Assembly (NCBI RefSeq): GCF_934747485.1
Contig: NZ_CAKVGN010000056.1
Span: 1-19,489, forward strand
Direction of reading: 5' to 3'
Length of the DNA: 19,489 nt
Source of the DNA: an uncultured Brachyspira sp.
GTDB lineage: Bacteria; Spirochaetota; Brachyspiria; Brachyspirales; Brachyspiraceae
Shown here piece by piece: positions 7,206 to 14,453 of the stretch (positions are counted from its first letter, which is position 1; each line of letters opens with the position of its first letter). The position numbers were made by a program, and so were the translations under genes. Below the pieces are notes generated by a model, which worked only from the letters and a program-made list of their open reading frames with translations, was not told where the DNA came from and searched no databases.

Positions 7206-7865
7206 ATGAGAAGACAAAGCACAGAATTTGAAGATTTAGATATGAATGAAGAGGCTTGGCGTATATTTAGAATAATGGGCGAGTTTGTTGATGGTTTTGA
7301 AACTATGTCTATATACAACAATGCCGTTACAATGTTTGGAAGTGCAAGAACAAAGCCGGATCATCCGCATTATAAATTAGCTTATGAAACTGCAAAATTA
7401 TTGGCAGAAAACAAATATGATATCATTACAGGCGGAGGTCCTGGAATAATGGAAGCAGGAAACAAAGGAGCTTTTGATGCTAATGGAAACTCTATTGGCT
7501 TATGCATAGAATTGCCTTTTGAACAAAAAACTAATCCCTATGTAAAAGAAGAAATTAAGTTTAGATATTTCTTTGCAAGGAAAGTTATGTTTGTAAAATA
7601 TGCTAAGGCTTTAGTTGTATTTCCGGGCGGATTTGGTACTATGGACGAAATGTTTGAAACACTCACCCTCGTACAAACTAAAGTATTAAATAAAATACCA
7701 ATAATTGTACTTGACAAAAAATTTTATACTGGGCTTATGAATTGGATAGAAAAAGATATGATTAATGAAAAGTATATAGACAAAGATGATTTAAATCTTA
7801 TGCATCATACTGATGACCCTAAGGAAGTGCTTAGTATAATTAATAATTTTTATAATAGAAAATAA
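7206..7865 (+). CDS. LOG-family nucleotide 5'-monophosphate phosphoribohydrolase
   Basis: This 219-residue cytosolic protein belongs to the LOG (TIGR00730) family, which cleaves the N-glycosidic bond of purine or cytokinin riboside 5'-monophosphates to release base and ribose 5-phosphate. The family signatures are clear: MFGSARTKPDHPHY near the start, GGGPGIMEA (76-84), an Arg-Lys pair in FARKVMF (125-126), and PGGFGTMDE (140-148) with its catalytic Glu. In bacteria the physiological substrate is often simply AMP, and some members act in nucleotide salvage rather than in hormone synthesis. AAGGA precedes the ATG. It probably shares a transcript with the YbjQ gene before it and the secreted-protein gene eight bases after it. 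Confidence 0.88.
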   Translation: MRRQSTEFEDLDMNEEAWRIFRIMGEFVDGFETMSIYNNAVTMFGSARTKPDHPHYKLAYETAKLLAENKYDIITGGGPGIMEAGNKGAFDANGNSIGLCIELPFEQKTNPYVKEEIKFRYFFARKVMFVKYAKALVVFPGGFGTMDEMFETLTLVQTKVLNKIPIIVLDKKFYTGLMNWIEKDMINEKYIDKDDLNLMHHTDDPKEVLSIINNFYNRK

Positions 7866-7873
7866 ACAAAATT

Positions 7874-8464
7874 ATGTATAAAGTTTTTGTAATTATTTTT
7901 ATTTTCAGCAACTTTCTATTTGCACAATTAAAAGGGCTTCCAGAGTTTTTTAATTTGGACGGATATAAAAGCCTTAAATTTGGAATGAATATAGAAGAAG
8001 CTAATAACAAAATTACAAATTATAATACAGAGTTATATGCTAACTTTCATCAAGAAGTTCAATTAAATGAAAGCACTGTTTTAAATATATATAAAAACGT
8101 TGATGATAAGTTGGCATATTATCTATATTTTTATAATGACTATCTTTATAGAATAGAAGTATGTAATCATATAGGCTATAGTTATAACAACAATGATTTT
8201 TATTACCCTTCTCAGGCAACTGATATAGAAGACATAAAAGAAAAAATAACATTCAAATATGGCAACTCATCTTCAACAGATATAAAATATTATTCATACT
8301 ACAATAAACCTTTTGAAGAATACACTATATGGTGGTATTCAGATTTATCAAGCGTATCATTGTATGTAAAGCCTGATTTGAATAGTTTAGATAAAACTAT
8401 AAAACTATATTCATATAGACTTTCTTTTTATGATGAAACAAAATTAAAAGAAATTTATAATTAA
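7874..8464 (+). CDS. secreted or periplasmic protein of unknown function
   Basis: I do not recognise this 196-residue protein. A signal peptide is clear (residues 1-17, hydrophobic core VFVIIFIFSNFLF, likely cut after LFA before QLKG). The mature part has no TM segment, is rich in Tyr, Asn, Asp and Ser, and has a repeated strand pattern, suggesting a soluble beta-rich domain. SLKFGMNIEEANNKI near residue 33 resembles the first strand and helix of small periplasmic domains where a G-M/W-S/N pattern precedes a helix. Only 8 bp separate it from the LOG gene and no Shine-Dalgarno site is visible, so translation may depend on coupling. Confidence 0.7.
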   Translation: MYKVFVIIFIFSNFLFAQLKGLPEFFNLDGYKSLKFGMNIEEANNKITNYNTELYANFHQEVQLNESTVLNIYKNVDDKLAYYLYFYNDYLYRIEVCNHIGYSYNNNDFYYPSQATDIEDIKEKITFKYGNSSSTDIKYYSYYNKPFEEYTIWWYSDLSSVSLYVKPDLNSLDKTIKLYSYRLSFYDETKLKEIYN

Positions 8465-8579
8465 AAATATAATTTACAGATATTTTAATTTTAAAAAATT
8501 AATGTTTTAAAACTCTCTTTTACTAAATTGTTAGCATATTTTTAATATTATAAAAAAATAAAAAAATCTAAAAAAATAC

Positions 8580-8608
8580 TTGACAAAAATATTATTTTAA
8601 TTTAGCAT
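8580..8608 (+). promoter_or_regulatory. probable promoter of the small protein-symporter operon
   Basis: TTGACA (8580-8585) is perfect and lies 17 bases before TAGCAT (8603-8608), which matches TATAAT at four of six positions. A perfect TATAAT at 8614-8619 is 28 bases from the -35 and could only serve another -35. The predicted start near 8615 leaves an unusually long leader of about 200 nt before the first gene. Confidence 0.55.
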
Positions 8609-8620
8609 GAAAATATAATT

Positions 8621-8699
8621 TTTGGAGAGTATGTTATATGCTTTGTGCATCATTCAATAAAACTAAGCATTCCCAAATGCTTTACTTCTTTTCTCCAAA
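8621..8699 (+). promoter_or_regulatory. foldable 5' leader element, possible cis-acting RNA
   Basis: An 8-bp stem joins TTTGGAGA (8621-8628) and TCTCCAAA (8692-8699). Inside lie a small hairpin (ATGC 8638-8641 with GCAT 8647-8650) and a stronger one (AAGCATT 8665-8671 with AATGCTT 8676-8682, loop CCCA), giving a three-way-junction shape. AAGCAT can pair instead with ATGCTT at 8638-8643, so two exclusive folds are possible. It does not match the purine riboswitch core or another class I can name. Bases 8700-8800 show only AT-rich sequence before the AAGGAG of the small gene. Confidence 0.35.
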
Positions 8700-8745
8700 T
8701 CATAAATTTATCAAATCAAAAAAATCTATAAAATTCAGGCGTTAA
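8638..8745 (+). CDS. possible 35-residue leader peptide
   Basis: An ATG at 8638 opens a frame of 35 residues (starting MLCASFNKTK, ending KFRR) that closes with TAA TAG-type stops at 8743-8748. GGAG lies ten bases upstream, acceptable but long. The peptide is basic, has no membrane segment, and covers most of the foldable leader element. It may be a leader peptide, a gene remnant, or chance. Confidence 0.2.
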   Translation: MLCASFNKTKHSQMLYFFSPNHKFIKSKKSIKFRR

Positions 8746-8814
8746 TAGTCTTATATATCCACTATTTTATTAATTAAACATTATTAGTATTTTAATTTTT
8801 TTAAGGAGTATACT

Positions 8815-8940
8815 ATGACAGGTTCATGGGTTATAGACTATTTTTTGTATGGCTGTGTGGTTTTGATTATAGTACCATTAGCAGCATTTTTATATAAAAC
8901 AGTAAATGATAAAAATAATAGTAAAGGAGATAAAAAATGA
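8815..8940 (+). CDS. 41-residue single-TM protein, likely symporter accessory subunit
   Basis: This short gene is below usual ORF-length cut-offs. AAGGAG, an excellent Shine-Dalgarno site, lies six bases before the ATG. The protein starts MTGSWVIDYF, has one TM helix (residues about 8-27) and ends in a Lys/Asn-rich cytoplasmic tail (KTVNDKNNSKGDKK). Its TGA overlaps the symporter ATG as ATGA, and the symporter's own AAGGAG lies within its last codons, so the two should be made together. Small one-TM proteins encoded just upstream of sodium:solute symporters are known in other bacteria as small accessory subunits. By position, size and topology this is most likely one of them; its partner role is inferred. 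Confidence 0.75.
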   Translation: MTGSWVIDYFLYGCVVLIIVPLAAFLYKTVNDKNNSKGDKK

Positions 8941-10433
8941 TGGTTGGAAATTGGATTATATTAATATTGGCATCTTTAATTTTGATAGCAATTGGTTTTT
9001 GGACACAATTAAAAATAAAAAAGGGAAGCTCTGAAGGATTTTTACTCGGAGCAAAATCAATAGGGGCTTTTGTTGGTGCTGGTACATTGATGGCTACAGG
9101 TTATAGCGGTTGGGGTTTTATCGGTTCTCCCGGCACTACTTATGCTTATGGAGCTATAGAGATATTCGCTAACTTCTTCTTTGCTCCTGCTATTACTTTC
9201 GGAACATTATTTTTTGCTGGATTTATGAAGAAAAAAGCTCAGGAAGCCGGAGGTTTTACTGTACCGGAATATATTGCTAAAACTCATAATGGAGATAAAA
9301 CTCAAAAGAGAATAGTTCATGGTCTTGGCGGAATTGCTACTTTTGTATTTTTATCTGTATATATAATAGGGCAAATAAGAGCTATAGGGTTAGTTGCTTC
9401 ACAGTGGCTTGGAGTATCCGAACATTTAGCCTCTATAATACTTATGATTGTTATTATAATATTTACTGTTCAAGGAGGATTACTTGCCGTTGCTATTACT
9501 GATACTATAATGTGTATTGGTATGCTTGTAGCTTCTATAATAGTTTATCTTACAATAATAAAAGATGTTTCTATGACTGAGCTTATCAATACTGTAGGAG
9601 CTATTAAGCCGGAGTTTATTAACCCTACAACATCTAATCCTTATGGAGAAGGTAAATATAAAGTATTTTTGGTATTCATATATGCATTTTTATTTACTAC
9701 AACATTGCCTTATATGTCTGTGAGATTTTTATCATTCAAAGATAAGATTAATATTCCTGCTATGGCTTTGATAATGGCACCTATGGGTATAATATTAAGT
9801 TTAGTTCCAATAGTTGGGCTTTATATGTTTTATAAGAATCCTAATCTTCCTAACCCCGACAGTGCTATGCCTGTATTTTTAACTTCATATCTTCCGCCTG
9901 CTATTGGAGGAATGATTATATTGTTTATATTATTTGCTATGCTTTCTACAATAAGCTCTGTATTACAAGCATTAGCTTCTTCTCTCTCTCATGATTTATT
10001 TGTAGCATTTACTGATAAAGCAGATAAAAGCAGCACTATAATAAACAGAATAGGAGTAATATTTACTGGTGTTTGGGGACTTGTATTAACTTATATAGCT
10101 CCTCAAGGCATGCTTAATCAAATAGCATACATTGGAACAGGCGGGCTTATTGCTATGTTTGTTGGACCTATTATGATGAAACCGTTCATACAGGCTAATA
10201 TTACTGCTTGCTTACTTTCTATGATTACAGGTTTAGTAACAAGTACAATATTTATATTAAAATTAAATGTTGGTTGGGTAGAGGCTCCTATATATGCTGG
10301 ATTATGTGCTTGTTTTGTATATATACTTTCTGCATTGCTAATTAAAGAAAAATCAGAAGAAAAAGAATTTAGTAAAGATAAAACAACAAATATTGAAAAT
10401 TGTATAGACTCTGTTGCAGATAACGTTGATTAA
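8937..10433 (+). CDS. sodium:solute symporter (SSS family)
   Basis: This 498-residue inner-membrane protein imports a solute with Na+. It shows about 13 hydrophobic helices and SSS-family landmarks: SEGFLLGAKSIG after TM1, TGYSGWGFIGSPGTTYAYG in TM2, GGFTVPEYIAK (106-116), GQIRAIGLVASQWLG, TLPYMSVRFLSFKD, and the Ser-rich helix FAMLSTISSVLQALASSLSHD (333-353), where the family's Na2 site lies. The C-terminal tail after LLIKEKSEE is charged and variable. Na+/pantothenate, monocarboxylate and amino-acid symporters are all possible; the substrate cannot be read here. It is translationally coupled to the 41-residue protein and followed by a strong terminator. Confidence 0.85.
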   Translation: MMVGNWIILILASLILIAIGFWTQLKIKKGSSEGFLLGAKSIGAFVGAGTLMATGYSGWGFIGSPGTTYAYGAIEIFANFFFAPAITFGTLFFAGFMKKKAQEAGGFTVPEYIAKTHNGDKTQKRIVHGLGGIATFVFLSVYIIGQIRAIGLVASQWLGVSEHLASIILMIVIIIFTVQGGLLAVAITDTIMCIGMLVASIIVYLTIIKDVSMTELINTVGAIKPEFINPTTSNPYGEGKYKVFLVFIYAFLFTTTLPYMSVRFLSFKDKINIPAMALIMAPMGIILSLVPIVGLYMFYKNPNLPNPDSAMPVFLTSYLPPAIGGMIILFILFAMLSTISSVLQALASSLSHDLFVAFTDKADKSSTIINRIGVIFTGVWGLVLTYIAPQGMLNQIAYIGTGGLIAMFVGPIMMKPFIQANITACLLSMITGLVTSTIFILKLNVGWVEAPIYAGLCACFVYILSALLIKEKSEEKEFSKDKTTNIENCIDSVADNVD

Positions 10434-10441
10434 TAATAAAC

Positions 10442-10490
10442 AATAATAGTAGGAAAATAATATTTATTTATCCTACTATTATTTTAATTT
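10442..10490 (+). terminator. intrinsic terminator of the symporter operon
   Basis: A perfect 13-bp stem (AATAATAGTAGGA 10442-10454 with TCCTACTATTATT 10471-10483) is followed by TTTAATTT. It starts nine bases after the symporter stop. Confidence 0.85.
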
Positions 10491-10543
10491 ATAATTTCTA
10501 GTTTTTTATAATAAAAAATATATTTATTTTTAAGTCTATTAAA

Positions 10544-10624
10544 CGCACGTTAAATAACTTATTAATATATAATTAAATTATAATTTACAATTAATCATAT
10601 TTTATAATGTCGCTTACCGTGCGG
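10544..10624. repeat. CGCACG-ended element of about 80 bp, copy 1
   Basis: CGCACG (10544-10549) and CGTGCGG (10618-10624) bracket an AT-rich core. Its reverse complement aligns almost without gaps with 10817-10898: both begin CCGCACG, carry AATTA and ATTATAATTT at the same offsets, and end TTAAC(C)GTGCG. It lies between two convergent terminators, with no coding frame. It may be a MITE-like element or a structured non-coding RNA. Confidence 0.6.
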
Positions 10625-10708
10625 TGTGATTTTTATTAAACTTTATTAAATTAAAATAGCTTAGATTTTAAATAAAATATATATCTAAAATCTATTTACA
10701 CACCCCAC
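10619..10708. other. long imperfect inverted repeat with nested hairpin
   Basis: GTGCGGTGTG (10619-10628) pairs with CACACCCCAC (10699-10708) in nine of ten positions, with one C-C mismatch. Inside, TAGATTTTA (10662-10670) pairs perfectly with TAAAATCTA (10686-10694). The outer stem shares the CGTGCGG end of copy 1 of the CGCACG element. The GC-rich stem stands out in AT-rich surroundings; function unknown. Confidence 0.45.
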
Positions 10709-10816
10709 CCTATATATTTGCTGCCTTTATTGTCATTTTTGTTTCTATTTCTTTTAAAACTCAAAAAGAATTATTAATTACCCGCCCAAGTGTTATTTAA
10801 ATTTTATGCTTTATAA

Positions 10817-10898
10817 CCGCACGCAAAACGAGCAGAAAATATATAATTAAACAAGGATTATAATTTTTATTGTAAATGAATAGAATATTAACCGTGCG
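10817..10898. repeat. CGCACG-ended element of about 80 bp, copy 2
   Basis: CCGCACG (10817-10823) and CGTGCG (10893-10898) form the ends, with an AT-rich core between them. It is an inverted copy of 10544-10624; by eye roughly two thirds of positions agree, with the best matches at the ends and in the centre. The rest of this 560-bp intergenic region (10709-10816, 10899-10930) shows nothing I can name. Confidence 0.6.
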
Positions 10899-10930
10899 TT
10901 TTTTAAATTAATTATTTGTTTATATAATAA

Positions 10931-10971
10931 AAAAGAGTATGTTAGGCACTATTTCTAAAACATACTCTTTT
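10931..10971 (-). terminator. intrinsic terminator of the chemoreceptor gene
   Basis: A perfect 13-bp stem (AAAAGAGTATGTT 10931-10943 with AACATACTCTTTT 10959-10971) lies 25 bp beyond the chemoreceptor stop. On the minus strand a T-run follows the stem (CTCTTTTTTATTATA). Confidence 0.85.
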
Positions 10972-10996
10972 AATAATTATTCTTAATTATAATAAA

Positions 10997-12958
10997 TTAT
11001 TCTTCTTCTCTAAGCTTGAAATATTCAATAGATTTTGTTAAATCTCTTGATTCTTCCAATAGAGATTGTGAAGCAGCTGTAGCCTCTTCTACTAAAGCAG
11101 CATTTTTTTGTACAGAGCTATCCATTTCCATAATAGCTAAGTTTATTTGTTCCACACCTCTTTTTTGCTCTTGTGAAACATTATTTATTTTTTCCATAAT
11201 ATCAGCCGCTTTATCCATTTTCTCTTCCAACTCTATAAATATACTTTGAGATTCTTTTACACTTTCAGTAGCTAAAGTAACTTTATCATTACTGTCATTA
11301 ATAAGGTTAGTAATATTTTTTACAGATTCCTGAGCATTTTGTGCTAAGTTTCTTACCTCAGAAGCAACAACAGCAAATCCCCTTCCTTGCTCTCCTGCAC
11401 GTGCTGCCTCAACAGAAGCATTAAGAGCAAGTATATTTGTTTGGAAAGCTATATTTTCTATAAGCTTGGTAATATCCATAATTTTACCGCTAGCTTCATT
11501 AACATCATTCATCTTTATAACACTTTCTTTAACTATATTTCCAACTCTGTTTATATATTCTTTAGCCTCCATAACCATTTGAGAGCTTTTTAATACACCA
11601 TCAGCAGATTCATTTATATTGCTCGCTATTTCATTCATAGAAGAAGCAGTTTCTTCCAAACTTGAAGCTTGCATTTCAGTTCTGCTTGCAAGGTCATTAT
11701 TTCCGCTCAAAACTTCATTTGCAGCAGTAGATACATGCTCAGCAGAGTTTTTAACAGTTTGAACTATTTTATTAAGGTTAGTTATAGTATTTTGCATACC
11801 CTTAGCTATAATTCCCCATTCATCAGTTAATGCCAAGAACTGTGCAGGCGGATTCCAAGATATATCTCCGTTTGATAATTTAGTCATATCTTGTGCTAAT
11901 AGATAAATAACATTGCTTACTTTCTTTTTGATGATAAGCGGAGTAAGAACAAATGCTACAATCATAATAATTAATGAAATAATAATAATTCTATTTCTTA
12001 TATTGTTGCTTTCTCTAAAGATAACATTGTTTGGAACAAGCAATTTTAGTCCCCAATACTGTCCTGATGTAAGTTCTAATGGTACAAATGTATATGTAAC
12101 ATTATTTTTTAATTTTGCACTATAAGCAGAGAAGTTTGTTGATACTCCTTTATTGATTTGGTCTAATACATTATATTGTTTATAATAATCATAAGCTGCA
12201 TATAATTGTTTAGCTACATTATTTGTATCTTGTGCATCATATAATATATTTCCGTCGCTATCAAATAATGAAGCTTCAGCTCCGTCAAAAGGCTGTATAT
12301 TTGCTACTAAAGAATTAATAGAAGAAACTAATATATCTGTAGTTATAACCCCAATAACATTTCCATTATTTCTAATAGGTACACACCAACTAAATATTTG
12401 CTCTTTTTTAGTTCCAAACAACAAATATTCATATATAGGTGTAATATAAGGTTTTCCTGTTGATAATGGTTTTGTTATATAATCTTCTGTTAATTCTTGA
12501 GATGTAAAACCTCTAGATTCTTTTTGATTTCCGCTTCTAGCAACATAATAGCTAAATTGACCATTTGCTGCAGAATATTTTGGGTCATTTATGTAATTTA
12601 TGTCATCTCCTACATAATTTGGTAAGAATGTAATAGACATTCCGCATACATTTGGATGCATTTTATCCAAAAAGTTATTTATCATGTTTTCATATACTGT
12701 TCTTGTTCTAGTACCATCATTATATAATGTTTCAACATCATATTGTAAACCTGTTGTATATAATAATTCCTCTCTTAAGAAAAATTGTAATATAGTAGCT
12801 TCACCTGTAGAACTTTGTTCAAGAACTTTATATGATAAATCTTTAGTGATAGTGCTTACAGATTTTACATTTATAGCACCGGAAACAATAATCATCAGCA
12901 AAAATGGAATTAAGATAACGGCACTGATTTTTGCCTGTAAATTTAATTTTTTAAACAT
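10997..12958 (-). CDS. methyl-accepting chemotaxis protein with dCache-type sensor
   Basis: This 653-residue transmembrane chemoreceptor passes ligand signals to CheA and CheW. TM1 is at about 12-32 and TM2 at about 323-345. Between them is a periplasmic region of about 290 residues with the size and two-lobe pattern of a dCache domain (VPIRNNGNVIGVITTDI near 193). The classical amino-acid-binding motif is not evident, so the ligand is unknown. A HAMP-like stretch follows (LAQDMTKLSNGDISW), then the signalling domain with the conserved hairpin tip (IENIAFQTNILALNASVEAA to ASEVRNLAQ, about 500-540). No C-terminal NWETF-like pentapeptide for CheR binding is seen. The ATG at 12958 has GGAG six bases upstream. 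A longer frame starting at the TTG at 12970 would overlap that site and is rejected. Confidence 0.9.
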   Translation of the reverse strand: MFKKLNLQAKISAVILIPFLLMIIVSGAINVKSVSTITKDLSYKVLEQSSTGEATILQFFLREELLYTTGLQYDVETLYNDGTRTRTVYENMINNFLDKMHPNVCGMSITFLPNYVGDDINYINDPKYSAANGQFSYYVARSGNQKESRGFTSQELTEDYITKPLSTGKPYITPIYEYLLFGTKKEQIFSWCVPIRNNGNVIGVITTDILVSSINSLVANIQPFDGAEASLFDSDGNILYDAQDTNNVAKQLYAAYDYYKQYNVLDQINKGVSTNFSAYSAKLKNNVTYTFVPLELTSGQYWGLKLLVPNNVIFRESNNIRNRIIIISLIIMIVAFVLTPLIIKKKVSNVIYLLAQDMTKLSNGDISWNPPAQFLALTDEWGIIAKGMQNTITNLNKIVQTVKNSAEHVSTAANEVLSGNNDLASRTEMQASSLEETASSMNEIASNINESADGVLKSSQMVMEAKEYINRVGNIVKESVIKMNDVNEASGKIMDITKLIENIAFQTNILALNASVEAARAGEQGRGFAVVASEVRNLAQNAQESVKNITNLINDSNDKVTLATESVKESQSIFIELEEKMDKAADIMEKINNVSQEQKRGVEQINLAIMEMDSSVQKNAALVEEATAASQSLLEESRDLTKSIEYFKLREEE

Positions 12959-12964
12959 ACTTAT

Positions 12965-12968
12965 CTCC
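12965..12968 (-). promoter_or_regulatory. Shine-Dalgarno site deciding the chemoreceptor start
   Basis: GGAG on the minus strand lies six bases before the ATG at 12958, and lies inside the codons that would be read from the TTG at 12970. Confidence 0.75.
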
Positions 12969-13037
12969 AATATATTTTACTAAAAAATACATATTTATAT
13001 ATTTTCGTCATTAGTTTTTTAAAATAAACTACATCTA

Positions 13038-14432
13038 TTAAATTGTTGTTATTCTAAACTTTTTATCATTTTTTTCAATATTTTTTATAAGTTTTTTAAA
13101 GAAAATATAGAACATAGTTACAGTAGTTAATACGGCTATAATATCTGCTATAGGCTCAGCCAAAAGTACCGCCATAACCTTATTTTCAAAAAATATTGGC
13201 AGTATAAAGATTAAAGGTATTAGAAGTATAACTTTTCTTAAAATTGCTAAAAAAGCCGAAATCTTAGCATTACCCAAGGCAACAAAAGTTTGCTGACATG
13301 CCGATTGTGCTCCAAGTATAAGAGAGCTTGCCATATATATTCTTAAAGCCCATATGCTATAATTAATTAAAGATTCATCGCTTGTAAATATCCTAACGAA
13401 TAAATATGGAAAAAACATAGAAATTATCCACATTAAAGTAGAAAACATTATACTGCTTATAAGAAGTATTTTAAAAGTATTTTTTACTCTGTCAATATTG
13501 TTAGCTCCGTAATTGTAGCTTATTATAGGCTGAGAGCCTTGAGTTAAACCATATATTGGAAGAAAAGAAAATTGCATTATACTGCTTAATATAGTCATAG
13601 CACCAACAGCTAAATCTCCTCCATATTTAAATAAAGAAGTATTAAAAGATACAAATAAAATACTCTCTGTAAATTGCATAATAAACGGAGAAAAACCTAA
13701 TGCCAAACATGGAAGTATTACATTAGGATATATTTTTAAATATTTAACTTTTAATTTTAATAAAGTCTTTTTGGAAGTCATAAAATATAGTATCCATAAA
13801 CAAGACACAGCCTGAGAAATTATAGTAGCAAGTGCAGCACCTCTAACATTCATATTAAATCCAAATATAAATATAGGGTCTAATATTATATTGCAAATAG
13901 CTCCTATTAAAACTGTAAACATACTTGTTTTTGCTTTTCCTTGTGCTGTGATAAATGCATTTAAGCCTAATGCTAATTGCACAAATATGGTTCCTACGGA
14001 ATATATTCTCAAATATCTCAAAGCATAAATAATAGTATTTTCGCTCGCACCAAATAATAAAAGAAGCGGCTTAGCAAATATCAATAAAAATATAGTAATT
14101 GTAATAGCTATAATTATTAAAGCCATAGCAGAATTTCCTAATATTTCTTCTGCTTTATCATAGCTTTTTTTACCCATCATAATAGAAGCACGCGGAGCTC
14201 CGCCCATACTAATAAGGTATGCAAATGCTGATACTGCCATTATTATAGGCATAGTAACCCCTACACCTGTTAAAGCAATGGCTCCAATATCCTCAATATG
14301 ACCTATATACATTCTATCAACAACATTATATAAAACATTAATAATCTGTGCCAATATAGCAGGTATTGATAATTTGAATAATAATCTTCCAAGAGGTTTA
14401 GTGGCTAATTCTATTTGTTTTGTATTTTCCAT
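13038..14432 (-). CDS. MATE-family multidrug or metabolite exporter
   Basis: This 464-residue inner-membrane protein has 12 predicted TM helices in two homologous halves. MATE exporters use Na+ or H+ gradients to expel cationic drugs or metabolites. Family landmarks include PLGRLLFKLSIPAILAQIIN at the N-terminus, NVVDRMYIGHIEDIGAIALTGVG after TM1, ALGLNAFITAQGKAKTSM at mid-protein, NIILDPIFIFGFNMNVRGAA, and GLTQGSQPIISYNYGANN in the second half. The last two are typical of the MepA/DinF-like bacterial branch. Length is normal and no break is visible. AAGGG lies nine bases before the ATG. It follows the DUF3089 lipoprotein gene by 21 bp and shares its promoter. Substrate is unknown. Confidence 0.87.
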   Translation of the reverse strand: MENTKQIELATKPLGRLLFKLSIPAILAQIINVLYNVVDRMYIGHIEDIGAIALTGVGVTMPIIMAVSAFAYLISMGGAPRASIMMGKKSYDKAEEILGNSAMALIIIAITITIFLLIFAKPLLLLFGASENTIIYALRYLRIYSVGTIFVQLALGLNAFITAQGKAKTSMFTVLIGAICNIILDPIFIFGFNMNVRGAALATIISQAVSCLWILYFMTSKKTLLKLKVKYLKIYPNVILPCLALGFSPFIMQFTESILFVSFNTSLFKYGGDLAVGAMTILSSIMQFSFLPIYGLTQGSQPIISYNYGANNIDRVKNTFKILLISSIMFSTLMWIISMFFPYLFVRIFTSDESLINYSIWALRIYMASSLILGAQSACQQTFVALGNAKISAFLAILRKVILLIPLIFILPIFFENKVMAVLLAEPIADIIAVLTTVTMFYIFFKKLIKNIEKNDKKFRITTI

Positions 14433-14453
14433 TTAAGATACCCTTTTATATTA

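Noticed and set aside
8485..8502. All-AT palindrome after the secreted-protein gene as a terminator
   Set aside because: An eight-base A/T-only stem with a two-base centre and no T-run is weak and likely by chance in this composition.
8631..8660. Nine-codon frame starting at the first ATG of the leader
   Set aside because: It is very short and its ATG is only three bases from GGAG; there is no evidence it is used.
8621..8699. Purine riboswitch upstream of the symporter
   Set aside because: The three-way-junction shape is similar, but the conserved junction and loop bases of purine riboswitches are absent.
12959..12970. Four extra N-terminal codons of the chemoreceptor from a TTG
   Set aside because: They contain the Shine-Dalgarno site used by the ATG at 12958.
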